35,475 bases of DNA from a virus: IMG/VR virus record IMGVR_UViG_3300008110_000405, positions 1-35,475 of that record. One strand, written 5' to 3'. A program made the position numbers and the translations under genes. A model generated the notes under the pieces. That model saw nothing but the letters and a program-made list of their open reading frames with translations, did not search any database and was not told the DNA's origin. Shown piece after piece: positions 1 through 8,302 of the stretch. Every line of letters starts with the position of its first letter. Position 1 is the stretch's first letter.

Positions 1-110
1 AGGGTGGTCCTGTGGTCAAGAATCCCAAGCAGGCCATTGCCATTGCAATGAGTGAAGCGAAGATGCCCATGCGCGGCCAGCGCACAGCAAAGAACAAGGC
101 GAAAAAATAA
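1..110 (+). CDS. 3' part of DUF6496-like small basic protein (cut by window edge)
   Basis: The reading frame enters at base 3 and ends at TAA 108-110. It encodes the C-terminal half of the same protein that is complete at 35283-35471, including the segment GGPVVKN and the Lys/Arg-rich tail. Its stop overlaps the start of the next gene by one base (TAATG). It should be counted once in the closed genome. Confidence 0.9.
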   Translation, partial: GGPVVKNPKQAIAIAMSEAKMPMRGQRTAKNKAKK

Positions 111-114
111 TGGC
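1..114. repeat. Left copy of 114-bp direct terminal repeat
   Basis: Bases 1-114 are identical to bases 35362-35475. The repeat cuts through a coding sequence that is complete only at the right end. It is therefore most simply the overlap left when a circular or circularly permuted genome was assembled, not a biological terminal repeat. A true short terminal repeat as in T7-like phages cannot be excluded from sequence alone. Confidence 0.95.
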
Positions 115-583
115 AACGATGCAGCGCACCATGAGCCAAGTCATGGACAAGGAAGAGGGCGAGGACATGGAGGGTGGCGAGAACTGCCCCATGCCCACGC
201 AAGACATTACATTGAATTTGAAAAACCGCGCCAAGGCAATCACCAGCGCGGCTTATGGCCCTGAGAATCCCAAACTGCCAAACAGCGCGTTTTGGGCTAA
301 GAAGGCAAACACCTGGGATGTGAGTACAGAAGACGCAAAGCAAAGCCTTTGCGGCAACTGCGCTGCATTCAATGTGTCTGACAACATGAAGCAGTGTATT
401 GCCCAGGGTATTGGCATGGAAGCTGACCCATGGGGAACAATCAAGCTGGCTGACCTGGGCTACTGCGAAATCTTTGACTTCAAGTGTGCCGCCAGCCGGA
501 CATGTGATGCCTGGGTGGTCGGTGGCCCGAACACTGGTGAGCAAGAAGATGAAGATATGGAAGATGAGGGAGAAGAGGAATGA
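110..583 (+). CDS. Cys-rich HiPIP-like protein of the virion operon
   Basis: The 157-residue protein has acidic ends (a Glu/Asp run at about 14-24 and another at 144-157) around a central Cys-rich domain. Cysteines are at 26, 81, 84, 96, 119, 126 and 132. The order CGNC, then C, then GYC followed by aromatic residues resembles the CxxC-C-C cluster arrangement of high-potential iron-sulfur proteins, although the spacings differ from the classical family. A zinc-binding structural role is the main alternative. The start overlaps the upstream stop (TAATG), and the end overlaps the next start (ATGA). It lies between terminase and portal, so it may be a virion component. Function is inferred only. 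Confidence 0.75.
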   Translation: MATMQRTMSQVMDKEEGEDMEGGENCPMPTQDITLNLKNRAKAITSAAYGPENPKLPNSAFWAKKANTWDVSTEDAKQSLCGNCAAFNVSDNMKQCIAQGIGMEADPWGTIKLADLGYCEIFDFKCAASRTCDAWVVGGPNTGEQEDEDMEDEGEEE

Positions 584-732
584 AACAAGGACTCTACGCC
601 AACATTCACGCCAAGCAGGCGCGTATTGCAGCAGGCAGCAAAGAGAAGATGAGGAAGCCCGGCACAAAGGGCGCTCCATCAGCTGCTGACTTCAAGGCTG
701 CGGCCAAGACTGCAAAGAAGCCAAAAAAATGA
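580..732 (+). CDS. Small basic conserved phage protein (50 aa)
   Basis: The protein begins MKQGLYANIHAKQ, continues with a Lys/Arg/Gly/Pro-rich middle (KMRKPGTKGAP) and ends in an Ala/Lys tail. Proteins of this look are common beside portal and capsid genes of environmental phages and have no assigned role. Its start overlaps the upstream stop as ATGA at 580-583, and its stop overlaps the next start at 729-732. That places it firmly in the operon. Its basic charge would suit DNA or capsid binding, which is inference. Confidence 0.8.
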   Translation: MKQGLYANIHAKQARIAAGSKEKMRKPGTKGAPSAADFKAAAKTAKKPKK

Positions 733-1025
733 AGACCCCAGCCTGGCAACGCAAAGAGGGCAAAAGCCCGTCTGGTGGCTTAAATGCCAAGGGACGGGCC
801 AGCGCCAAAGCCGCAGGCATGGATTTGAAAGCGCCTGTGAAGTCTGGCGACAACCCAAGGCGCGCCAGCTTCTTGGCACGCATGGGCAGCATGCCTGGTC
901 CTGAGTACAAAGGTGGCGAGCCGACCAGGCTGCTGCTGTCACTCAAAGCATGGGGCGCAAGCTCTAAGGCTGACGCCAAAGCCAAGTCGGCTGCGATCAG
1001 TGCCAGGAATAAGGCCAAGAAATGA
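729..1025 (+). CDS. DUF6321-like small basic protein
   Basis: The 98-residue basic protein begins MKTPAWQRKEGKSPSGGLN and carries the motifs LKAPVKSG, PRRASF, ARMGSMPGP and GEPTRL in order. I recognise this pattern as DUF6321, a small family found next to phage portal genes with no known function. It is coupled at both ends by ATGA overlaps. A virion or DNA-contact role is possible given the charge and position, but nothing in the sequence proves it. Confidence 0.8.
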   Translation: MKTPAWQRKEGKSPSGGLNAKGRASAKAAGMDLKAPVKSGDNPRRASFLARMGSMPGPEYKGGEPTRLLLSLKAWGASSKADAKAKSAAISARNKAKK

Positions 1026-1717
1026 TCTGCCCAATCGTCATTGCCACTGTCAAGGGTCATGGCCTGGCCGTGCTGCTCGAATCCATCAAGCAGTACGCGC
1101 CAGAGTGTCCGGTGTATTTGCGCGGCCCAGAGTCGGTGATTGAGAATTACCAGGCAGATTTCAAGATTTATGGCCAGCCAAGGAGCTTTGGCGAGGACTA
1201 CAACGAGATCATTGAGGCAGCACTGAAAGACTGGTCATCATGCATTGTGGCCAATGACGATATTGTGCTGACCCCAAGCAGCGTGAAGACGCTGATGGAG
1301 GATGTGGCCATCATCAAGACCATGAACAGCGTGAAGGCTGGGTGGGTGGCATCTAGAACTGATGCAGCCCGGCCTTGCCAGAATGTGCGCATCAGCGATC
1401 CTGGTGAAAAGCTGTATTTTTACAAATTCCCGTCTGAGGCCCACATCAAGATGGTTGAAGAGATCAGCCCCATCTTTGCCTGGATATCAAGCGATGCGTT
1501 TGAAGAGGCAAAGTTTCCCCCTCTGAATTGGTACTCAGATGATGTGCATTGTAGGGACTTGATTGAGAAGGGTTACTCTCATTTTGTAAGCGCCAGCTAT
1601 GTCCACCACATAGGCTCAAACACGATTGGCTTTAATGCGCAGAAGCTCCATGAAGACGCGCTGCCATGGCTCAGAGAGAATCGACCAACTTATGCGAGTG
1701 CCTGGTTTGATTCTTAA
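1022..1717 (+). CDS. GT-A-type glycosyltransferase-like protein
   Basis: The 231-residue protein starts with a strand typical of family-2-like glycosyltransferases (PIVIATVKGHG). At residues 78-80 it has NDD after a hydrophobic strand (CIVANDDIV), in the position of the metal- and nucleotide-sugar-binding DxD motif. A later aromatic/acidic stretch (WYSDDVHCRDLIEKGY) resembles the acceptor-side motif, and VHHIGS ends the fold. It is followed by a methyltransferase in an overlapping frame and both precede the portal. The pair may modify virion or host surface sugars. The glycosyltransferase fold is fairly secure; the substrate is unknown. Confidence 0.75.
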   Translation: MICPIVIATVKGHGLAVLLESIKQYAPECPVYLRGPESVIENYQADFKIYGQPRSFGEDYNEIIEAALKDWSSCIVANDDIVLTPSSVKTLMEDVAIIKTMNSVKAGWVASRTDAARPCQNVRISDPGEKLYFYKFPSEAHIKMVEEISPIFAWISSDAFEEAKFPPLNWYSDDVHCRDLIEKGYSHFVSASYVHHIGSNTIGFNAQKLHEDALPWLRENRPTYASAWFDS

Positions 1718-2225
1718 TCTAGGCTCTGGCAAAGACTGGTGCGCTGAATATCTGAATGCAGATATCCAGGCCAGCAAGAATCCTGACTGGCTGGTGGACA
1801 TCAGCAAGGTCAAGTGGGGCGACACGCTAGAGACCAGGTTTGGACAGCTGGAGATCGTGCCGGGCATGTTTGAGACGATCCTGGCCAATGATGTCCTGGA
1901 ACACATCCCCAATCTGGTCGATGCCATGACCAACTGCAAAGAGCTGCTGAAGGTGGGTGGTGAGATGCGCATCCATGTGCCGTATGACTTGAGCCTTGGC
2001 GCGTGGCAAGACCCGACCCATGTCCGGGCATTCAATGAGAATTCTTGGCGGTATTACACCGACTGGCATTGGTACTTAGGCTGGCCAGATCGGTTTGAGC
2101 TGACAACACTGGAAATGAGGCTCTCAAAGGTGGGAGAAGCACTAGAATTGCCACAAGACGAAATTATCCGCACGCCACGGGCTGTGGACTCCATGTTTGT
2201 GGTTCTAACAAAGGTCAAGCCATGA
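1692..2225 (+). CDS. SAM-dependent methyltransferase (class I, type 11-like)
   Basis: I chose the ATG at 1692. The first in-frame ATG (1626) would overlap the glycosyltransferase by 92 bases, whereas 1692 overlaps by 26 and gives a protein that starts just before the first Rossmann strand. Motif I is LILNLGSGKDW, followed by an acidic residue after the second strand (NADIQ). The motif ILANDVLEHI, then a helix and GGEMRIHVPY, match class I methyltransferases that act on small molecules or sugars. The length is 177 residues. It is coupled to the portal by ATGA at 2222-2225. The likely role is methylation of a sugar made or moved by the neighbouring glycosyltransferase, which is inference from context. 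Confidence 0.8.
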   Translation: MRVPGLILNLGSGKDWCAEYLNADIQASKNPDWLVDISKVKWGDTLETRFGQLEIVPGMFETILANDVLEHIPNLVDAMTNCKELLKVGGEMRIHVPYDLSLGAWQDPTHVRAFNENSWRYYTDWHWYLGWPDRFELTTLEMRLSKVGEALELPQDEIIRTPRAVDSMFVVLTKVKP

Positions 2226-4435
2226 TTGAAAATATTACCGAAAATTTATCGACTGACATTGCAGCCACCGAGCCGATGGACGATGCAGAGCTGCAAAGCA
2301 TCATTACCCAGGACTTGACCGATGCGGTGAGCTATGTGGACAGTGATCTGTCACCCACACGCGCCAAGGGTACTGAGTACTATCGCGGTGATTTATTCGG
2401 CAATGAGGTCGAAGGCAACAGCAAAGTGGTGGCCATGGAGGTGCGCGACACTGTGAGCGCCATGCTGCCAAGCCTGATGCGAGTGTTTTTCAATTCTGAG
2501 AATGTGGTGGAATTCACTCCCCGTGGCCCAGAAGATGTGAAGATGGCACAGCAGGCGACTGACTATGCGAACTACATTTTCCAGAACGACAACAATGGGT
2601 TTTTGACCAGTTACGCTATCTTCAAAGATGCCCTGGTGCGTAAATGCGGCATTGCCAAATTTTGGTGGGAAGATGAAGAGCAAGTGCGCATTGAGGAGTA
2701 CTCTGGCCTAGATGACCAGACACTTGAGATGCTGATGCAAGAGCCTGGCGCTGAAGTGAAGATCATCACATCGTACCCAGACCCCAGCATTGACGAGCTG
2801 CAAATCTCTACTGTTGACCCAGTGACTGGCCAGCCAGTGATGATGCCACCCGCCATGGTCCACGATGTGCAGATCAAGCGCATCACAAAGGATGGCCGAA
2901 TTCGCATCATGGCTGTGCCGCCAGAGGAGCTGCTGCTGGACAGACGCGCCAGGTCATTTGACGATGCCACGATCATTGCCCACCGCCAGATGGCCACCAT
3001 GGCTGATCTGTTGGCCATGGGCTACGACCAGGATGAGATTGAAGAGAATCTGTCAACGACAGACCTGGACAGCAATGACGAGTATTTGGCGCGTCAGCCA
3101 CTGAGTACAACATTTGGCACAAATGACGCTGCCAATCCGATGATGCGCAGAGTGCTGTACATCGAGGCGTATTCCCGTGTGGACTACGATGGTGACGGCA
3201 TTGCCGAGCTGCGCAAAGTCTGCTGCATGGGTGGTGGCTATAAGGTGGTGCGCAATCTGCCAGCCAGCTACATTCCATTTGCTGACTTCCCATGTGACCC
3301 AGAGCCACACACAAGCCCCTTGGAGGCAATGTCTATTTTTGACATCACCCGTGACTTGCAAGAGATCAAGTCTGAGATTCTGCGCAATACATTGGACAGC
3401 CTGGCTCAATCCATCCACCCGCGCACGGCAGTGGTTGAAGGCCAAGTCAATATTGACGATGTCTTGAACAACGAAACAGGGGCGATCATTCGCATGCGCG
3501 CCCCTGGTATGGTCCAGCCTCTGTCCACGCCATTTGTTGGCCAGGCTGCATTCCCGATGATGGAATACATGGACCAGATCAAGGAAGATCGCACGGGCAT
3601 GAGCAAGGCGGCCATGGGTTTGAATGCTGATGCATTGCAGTCCAGCACCAAGGCAGCTGTGAACGCCACGATCAGCGCCAGCCAAGGCCGCATTGAGCTG
3701 ACAGCACGCATCCTGGCTGAAGGCATGAAAAAGCTCTTCAAGGGCATTTTGTTCTTGACGATCACTCACCAGGACAAGGCACGCATGGTGCGTCTGCGCA
3801 ATGAGTGGGTGCAGATCGATCCCAGATTCTGGGACGCGACCATGGATGCCAACATCAACATTGCCCTGGGCAATGGCGACACCAACGAAAAGCTCCAGGC
3901 TTTGATGATGATCATGTCAAAGCAAGAGCAAATCTTGCAGCAGCTTGGTCCGACCAATCCATTGGTTACGCCACAGCAATTTAGCAACACCCTACGAAAA
4001 ATCGTAGAGCTGTCTGGCTTCAAAGACACGACAAGCTACTTTCAGCAAATCCCTGCCGACTATGTGCCGCCAACGCCACCACAAAAGCCAAGCCCCGAAG
4101 AGGTGCTGGCCCAGGTGCAGGCTGAGTCCATCAAGGCCGACATCCAGAAGAAAGCAGCCGAGCTGGAGCTAAAGCGCCAGCAAATGCTTTTGGACGATGA
4201 CCTGGCACGCGACAAAATGGCTCAAGACATGTATCTCAAAAAGTACGAAATTGAGTTAAAGTACAAATCACAGATCAGTACAGCCGAAATTGATGCGGCC
4301 CAGAATATTGATCGTGAAGCAATGCGTCAACAGGCATTGTTGGCCCAGCAGCAAGCAGCACAGTTTGTGCAGCAGCAGCAGCCACCAGCGCCTGAGATGA
4401 TGCCCCCATCAACCTTTAACGGAATGGCTCAGTGA
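2222..4435 (+). CDS. Portal protein (SU10-like)
   Basis: The 737-residue protein has the general layout of large podovirus portals. An N-terminal segment, RAKGTEYYRGDLFG, is followed by repeated references to a change in membrane-free packing core (AMEVRDTVSAMLPSLMRVFF) and a stem/clip region. Near residues 470-500 there is a segment rich in short helices. The C-terminal 110 residues are a Gln/Ala/Lys-rich coiled coil. I recognise similarity to portals of the phage SU10 group and of many environmental podoviruses. It forms the dodecameric ring through which DNA is packaged and ejected. It is followed by the scaffold and capsid genes, the usual order, with a GTGA overlap into the next gene. 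Confidence 0.9.
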   Translation: MIENITENLSTDIAATEPMDDAELQSIITQDLTDAVSYVDSDLSPTRAKGTEYYRGDLFGNEVEGNSKVVAMEVRDTVSAMLPSLMRVFFNSENVVEFTPRGPEDVKMAQQATDYANYIFQNDNNGFLTSYAIFKDALVRKCGIAKFWWEDEEQVRIEEYSGLDDQTLEMLMQEPGAEVKIITSYPDPSIDELQISTVDPVTGQPVMMPPAMVHDVQIKRITKDGRIRIMAVPPEELLLDRRARSFDDATIIAHRQMATMADLLAMGYDQDEIEENLSTTDLDSNDEYLARQPLSTTFGTNDAANPMMRRVLYIEAYSRVDYDGDGIAELRKVCCMGGGYKVVRNLPASYIPFADFPCDPEPHTSPLEAMSIFDITRDLQEIKSEILRNTLDSLAQSIHPRTAVVEGQVNIDDVLNNETGAIIRMRAPGMVQPLSTPFVGQAAFPMMEYMDQIKEDRTGMSKAAMGLNADALQSSTKAAVNATISASQGRIELTARILAEGMKKLFKGILFLTITHQDKARMVRLRNEWVQIDPRFWDATMDANINIALGNGDTNEKLQALMMIMSKQEQILQQLGPTNPLVTPQQFSNTLRKIVELSGFKDTTSYFQQIPADYVPPTPPQKPSPEEVLAQVQAESIKADIQKKAAELELKRQQMLLDDDLARDKMAQDMYLKKYEIELKYKSQISTAEIDAAQNIDREAMRQQALLAQQQAAQFVQQQQPPAPEMMPPSTFNGMAQ

Positions 4436-4698
4436 GTACAAACGAAGACCAGGTAAATAAAGGCCGAAAGGCCAAGCAGCTGCTTGAGGATGAAATCCTC
4501 AATGCAGCAATTGCGAAATTGGAAAATGACCAACTTTGGGTATTTCGATCATCGAAACCCGAAGAGTCTGTGAAACGCGAGACAGCGTGGTGCATGTTGC
4601 AGGCCATTGATGGTCTGCAGCAAGAGTTGATCAAGATCATGGACAACGGCAAGATTGCACAGAACGCCATCAGCAAATCACAGAAAAATCTAATTTAA
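4432..4698 (+). CDS. Small helical protein between portal and scaffold
   Basis: The 88-residue protein starts with GTG, and its start overlaps the portal stop (GTGA at 4432-4435). It is predicted by eye to be almost all helix, with charged heptad-like patterns, and has one Cys (AWCMLQ). I do not recognise a family. A short helical gene at this position is common in phages and could encode a head assembly helper, but no motif supports a specific role. Confidence 0.75.
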   Translation: MSTNEDQVNKGRKAKQLLEDEILNAAIAKLENDQLWVFRSSKPEESVKRETAWCMLQAIDGLQQELIKIMDNGKIAQNAISKSQKNLI

Positions 4699-4707
4699 GA
4701 AAATACT

Positions 4708-5688
4708 ATGGCAGAAACAACAGCAATGAATATGGCCGATGCGGCCAATGCTATCTCAGCAATGTTAGCCCCCGAAGAGGGACAGGCAGAAGTTACTGAG
4801 ACGCAGCAAGTCGAGGAATCCGAAGAGGAGACCGAGACAGCGGCTTCTGATGAAGATGACTCTGGTGTGGAAGACGCGCCAGATGATGAAACATCAGAGG
4901 AACAGTCCGAAGAAGAGGAAGAGCCAGAAGAAGAGGAACAGCAGCAGACTTTCACTGTCAAAGTTGACGGCAAGGAAGTTTCTGTAACGCTGGACGAGCT
5001 TCAGAAAGGCTACTCCAGGACTCAGGACTACACCCGGAAAACGCAGCAGATTGCCGAAGTGCGAAAGCAAGTCGAGCAAGAGACGCAGGCAGTCCGGGCC
5101 GAGCGTGAACAGTACGCTCAATTGTTGGGAGCATTGCAAGCCCAACTTCAGTCTTCAGAGCCTCAGATCGATCTGGATCGTCTTTATCACGAAGACCCGA
5201 TCGAGTGGGTGAGGCAAAAGGAAGTCATGCGGGAGCGACAAGAGAAATTAGGTGCTATTCAGTCAGAACAGCAGCGACTCTCTCAAGTGGCCCAGTATGA
5301 ACAACAGCGTGCCATGGAGGCCCAACTTGCCAGCCAGCAAGAAGCCCTATTGGCAGCCCTGCCAGATTGGAAAGACCCCAAGAAGGCAAAGGCCGAGAAG
5401 GCGCTGGTGATTGAGTCTGCGAAGGCGGCAGGCTTTACCGATGAAGACTTGAAGAGTGTTTACGACCACCGCCTGGTGCTGTTGCTGCGCAAAGCGGCAA
5501 TGTACGACCAGATGGTAAGTAAACGCCAAGGCATTAAGCCTGTGGTGAACAATGGCCCACGACCAGCCAAGCCTGGAGCAGCTGGTCGGGTTTCGACAAC
5601 AACTGAGGCTACCCGCGCAAAGCAGCGTCTTGCAAAAACTGGCCGTGTCGATGATGCGGCTTCTGCAATTGAACTTTTATTGAAATGA
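4708..5688 (+). CDS. Capsid scaffolding protein
   Basis: The 326-residue protein has a very acidic N-terminal region (residues about 22-80, mainly Glu/Asp). A conserved segment follows at about 81-112 (FTVKVDGKEVSVTLDELQ, then YSRTQDYTRKTQ), typical of phage scaffolds. A long coiled coil runs from about 115 to 225, and the C terminus is basic, as needed to bind the capsid shell. It sits directly before the major capsid gene. It would template procapsid assembly and leave before or during packaging. No protease motif is visible, so it is probably released whole or cut by another factor. Confidence 0.85.
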   Translation: MAETTAMNMADAANAISAMLAPEEGQAEVTETQQVEESEEETETAASDEDDSGVEDAPDDETSEEQSEEEEEPEEEEQQQTFTVKVDGKEVSVTLDELQKGYSRTQDYTRKTQQIAEVRKQVEQETQAVRAEREQYAQLLGALQAQLQSSEPQIDLDRLYHEDPIEWVRQKEVMRERQEKLGAIQSEQQRLSQVAQYEQQRAMEAQLASQQEALLAALPDWKDPKKAKAEKALVIESAKAAGFTDEDLKSVYDHRLVLLLRKAAMYDQMVSKRQGIKPVVNNGPRPAKPGAAGRVSTTTEATRAKQRLAKTGRVDDAASAIELLLK

Positions 5689-5695
5689 GAAAATT

Positions 5696-6658
5696 ATGGC
5701 TATCGTAAGCAATACATTTTTGACATACTCTGCAAAGGGTATCCGGGAAGATTTGAGCAATGTCATCACGAACATAGCACCAGAGGAAACTCCATATTCT
5801 TCAAACATTGGCCGTGAGAACGTGTCCAACAGTTTGTATGAATGGCAGACAGATACACTCGCCAGTGCTGCAAGTAATGCGCAGCTTGAAGGCGATGATG
5901 TTGCGTCATTTGACTCTGTGACTGCTACTGTGCGTTTGCAAAACTATGCACAGATTTCACGCAAGACAATCATCTTGTCAGCTACTGAAGAAGTGGTCAA
6001 CAAGGCAGGACGTCGCAGCGAGCTGGCCTACCAAATCGCGAAGCGTGGCGCTGAGCTAAAACGTGATCAAGAATTCGTCATGTTGAATGGCGGCATTGCT
6101 GTTGCTGGTGATTCCACCACTGCCCGTGTCACTGCCTCTTTGGGCGCGTTTGTAAAAACAAACACTGACAAGCAGACCAATGGTGCTGATCCTTCATACA
6201 CAACACTGCCAACATCTGCCCGTACAGACGGCAACGTGCGCACATTCACTGAAACCATTTTGAAAAATGTGATTCAGAAAGTGTGGACTGCTGGTGGTAC
6301 ACCTAAGATTTTGATGTGCGGTCCTGTTAACAAACAGCGCGTGTCAGGCTTCTCTGGTATCGCTTCCAGCCGTTTCAACATTGATGGCGGTGCAAAGCCT
6401 GCCACTTTGGTTGGCGCTGTTGACATCTACGTTTCAGATTTCGGCAATGTCCAAGTTATTGCCAACCGCTTCCAACGCGAGCGTGATGCATGGGTGATCG
6501 ATCCTGACTACGCCAAGATGACTGTGCTGCGTCCTTACCAGCAAGTTGAATTGGCCAAGACTGGTGACGCTGAAAAGCGTATGCTGATCGTTGAGTGGGG
6601 TCACAAAGTGTTGGCTGAAAACGCCCACGGCTTGGCCGCTGACTTGATCACTTCTTAA
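5696..6658 (+). CDS. Major capsid protein (DUF5309/SU10 family)
   Basis: The 320-residue protein has the pattern of the DUF5309/SU10 capsid family. It has the N-terminal stretch DLSNVITNIAPEETPYSSNIG, the motif YEWQTDTLA and the segment NYAQISRKTI. The long spine-helix region is AYQIAKRGAELKRDQEF, and the C-terminal part (DRDAWVIDPDYAKM-like, PYQQVELAKTGD, VEWGHKVLAEN) completes the HK97-type fold. It assembles the icosahedral head. Codons are more uniform than in neighbours, and a strong terminator follows immediately. Both fit a highly expressed gene. Confidence 0.92.
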   Translation: MAIVSNTFLTYSAKGIREDLSNVITNIAPEETPYSSNIGRENVSNSLYEWQTDTLASAASNAQLEGDDVASFDSVTATVRLQNYAQISRKTIILSATEEVVNKAGRRSELAYQIAKRGAELKRDQEFVMLNGGIAVAGDSTTARVTASLGAFVKTNTDKQTNGADPSYTTLPTSARTDGNVRTFTETILKNVIQKVWTAGGTPKILMCGPVNKQRVSGFSGIASSRFNIDGGAKPATLVGAVDIYVSDFGNVQVIANRFQRERDAWVIDPDYAKMTVLRPYQQVELAKTGDAEKRMLIVEWGHKVLAENAHGLAADLITS

Positions 6659-6671
6659 TCGGAAGCAATGG

Positions 6672-6701
6672 AAAGGGCCAGGGAAACTTGGCCCTTTTTT
6701 T
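6672..6701 (+). terminator. Rho-independent terminator after the capsid gene
   Basis: An 11-bp stem (6672-6682 with 6687-6697, one G-T pair) closes on a GAAA tetraloop at 6683-6686 and is followed by a run of T to 6701. It lies 13 bases after the capsid stop and ends just before the next start at 6705. It would stop or reduce transcription between the highly expressed head genes and the tail genes, giving more capsid transcript. Confidence 0.9.
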
Positions 6702-6704
6702 AAC

Positions 6705-7022
6705 ATGATTGAAAAAAAATTATTTGATGTAAATGCCCAGCAGGGCATCACACGCACCTGGCACTACAACACTGACAACGATGAAGTCACCATCCAAACA
6801 CAACAAGATGTGACCGATGTCATTGAGGCCAACAAAGCCATCTACAACGCTGTGGATGAGAAAGCCACCTGGAAGGGTGAATGGCACTTGGTCGCATCCA
6901 TCCCAGAAGCGCTTTATTACAAAATGAAAGCCGAAGGCAAGATTGATGACCAGGAGTACATGAAGCGCTGGTTAAACGATAGCGAAAATCAATTCTTTAG
7001 GACTCGACCTGGAAAAGTATGA
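6705..7022 (+). CDS. Conserved phage protein after capsid (105 aa)
   Basis: The protein begins MIEKKLFDVNAQQGITRTWHY and contains DEVTIQTQQDV, then a region ending in WHLVASIPEALYYKM and a C-terminal RTRPGKV. I recognise this layout from hypothetical proteins just after the capsid gene in environmental podoviruses. No function is assigned. The start is only four bases after the terminator's T run. Without a clear promoter seen here, expression probably depends on readthrough. It is joined by ATGA at 7019-7022 to the glycosyltransferase. Confidence 0.75.
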   Translation: MIEKKLFDVNAQQGITRTWHYNTDNDEVTIQTQQDVTDVIEANKAIYNAVDEKATWKGEWHLVASIPEALYYKMKAEGKIDDQEYMKRWLNDSENQFFRTRPGKV

Positions 7023-7669
7023 ACTACATTGCTGTATGCACCCCTGCCCGTGATCAAGTCCACACCAATTACACCTACTGTATGGTGAATTTAGTCGCGT
7101 ATCACACACTCAACACAACAGACGCAATCAGTCTGAAATTGATGCAAGGCACGATCATCCAAAACCAAAGGGCTGACCTTTGCCTGGATGCCATGAGAGA
7201 GGGCTGCACCCACATTCTCTTCATCGACTCTGACATGACATTTCCCCAGGATATGGTCGGCAGACTTCTGGCCCATGACAAGCCAATCGTGGCCGCCAAC
7301 TGCGCAAGACGCAGAATGCCAACTGGTCCGACAGCTCAGAACTATGACGAAAATGGCAAGCGAATCCCCATCTATACGATGCCAGAATCGACTGGACTGG
7401 AAGAGGTGGGAAGCATTGGAACAGGCATAATGCTGATCAAGCGCGAGGTGTTTGAGGGCATGAGTGAGCCATGGTTTGATATGCCGTGGCAAACAACACG
7501 GGGCTACATGGGAGAGGATGTTTTCTTTTGTAAGAAAGCTCAAGAGCTGGGTTACAAAATCTACATCGACCATGATGTCTCAAAGGAAATTGGCCACATT
7601 GGCACATTTGAGTTTCGCCATGACCACACCTGGATTGTGAAAGAGGAAATGGAAAAAGAGGCCCAATAA
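7019..7669 (+). CDS. Glycosyltransferase family 2-like protein
   Basis: The 216-residue protein has the GT-A fold pattern. THILFIDSDM supplies a DSD metal-binding motif at residues 70-72, GSIGTGIMLIKREVF supplies the acceptor-side strand, and MGEDVFFCKKAQELGYKIYI gives the ED motif typical of family-2 enzymes. A conserved His follows in IGHIG. It is the second glycosyltransferase-like gene of the virion block. Both lie among head genes, so transfer of sugar to capsid or tail proteins is a reasonable idea, but the acceptor is unknown. Confidence 0.85.
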   Translation: MNYIAVCTPARDQVHTNYTYCMVNLVAYHTLNTTDAISLKLMQGTIIQNQRADLCLDAMREGCTHILFIDSDMTFPQDMVGRLLAHDKPIVAANCARRRMPTGPTAQNYDENGKRIPIYTMPESTGLEEVGSIGTGIMLIKREVFEGMSEPWFDMPWQTTRGYMGEDVFFCKKAQELGYKIYIDHDVSKEIGHIGTFEFRHDHTWIVKEEMEKEAQ

Positions 7670-8292
7670 TGGCACTGACAACTTATGCAGAACTAAAGAC
7701 ATCAATTGGTGACTGGCTTAATCGATCTGATCTGACTGCTGTCATTCCAGACTTTATCTCACTGGCCGAAGCGCAAATCGAAAGAACACTGCGCACCAGG
7801 CAAATGTTGACCAGGACAACTTTGTCAATTGATTCTGTTTTTGAATCAACACCAAGTGACTTTCTAGAAGTCAAAGCATTTAAGTTAACCAGCACAAATC
7901 CAGACACGCCATTGTCTTTTATGACAATGGATGCCTTGGACCAGGAATCGACAAAATTCACAGGCAGTGGCAGGCCAAAATTTTTTGGTGTGGTCGGCTC
8001 TGAATTTAGATTTGTGCCAACGCCAGATGCGACATACACGGCTGAAATTGTTTACTTTGCAAATTTGAACAAATTGTCTGGAAGTGTTGCGACCAATTTT
8101 CTTTTGACATCAAGCCCTGACATTTATCTGTATGGAAGTCTACTCCAGGCTGCTCCATATCTTCAAGATGATGCGAGAATTCAGACATGGGCAACGCTGT
8201 ATGAGCGTGCTTTGAATGATTTGCAAGTGGCCGATGATCGAGGCTCTACTTCTGGTGGGGGTTTGTTGACTCGCGCAAAAACTTTTGGCTAA
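7669..8292 (+). CDS. Head-tail adaptor protein (SU10 adaptor-like)
   Basis: The 207-residue protein begins MALTTYAELKTSIGDWLNRSDL and has the helix IPDFISLAEAQIERTLRTRQM. Both are typical of the adaptor that binds below the portal in SU10-like and related podoviruses. A beta-rich middle and a C-terminal helical part (YLYGSLLQAAPYLQDD) complete the usual length of about 200. It would connect portal and tail nozzle. Its start shares one base with the upstream stop (TAATG). Confidence 0.85.
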   Translation: MALTTYAELKTSIGDWLNRSDLTAVIPDFISLAEAQIERTLRTRQMLTRTTLSIDSVFESTPSDFLEVKAFKLTSTNPDTPLSFMTMDALDQESTKFTGSGRPKFFGVVGSEFRFVPTPDATYTAEIVYFANLNKLSGSVATNFLLTSSPDIYLYGSLLQAAPYLQDDARIQTWATLYERALNDLQVADDRGSTSGGGLLTRAKTFG

Positions 8293-8302
8293 GGATTAGA
8301 AA

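Noticed and set aside
1626-1691. Extended start for the methyltransferase.
   Set aside because: It would overlap the glycosyltransferase by 92 bases and add residues with no family match before the first Rossmann strand.
3053-3769. A 238-codon leftward frame opposite the portal.
   Set aside because: It mirrors portal codons, has a Cys/His-rich composition typical of antisense frames and no ribosome site.
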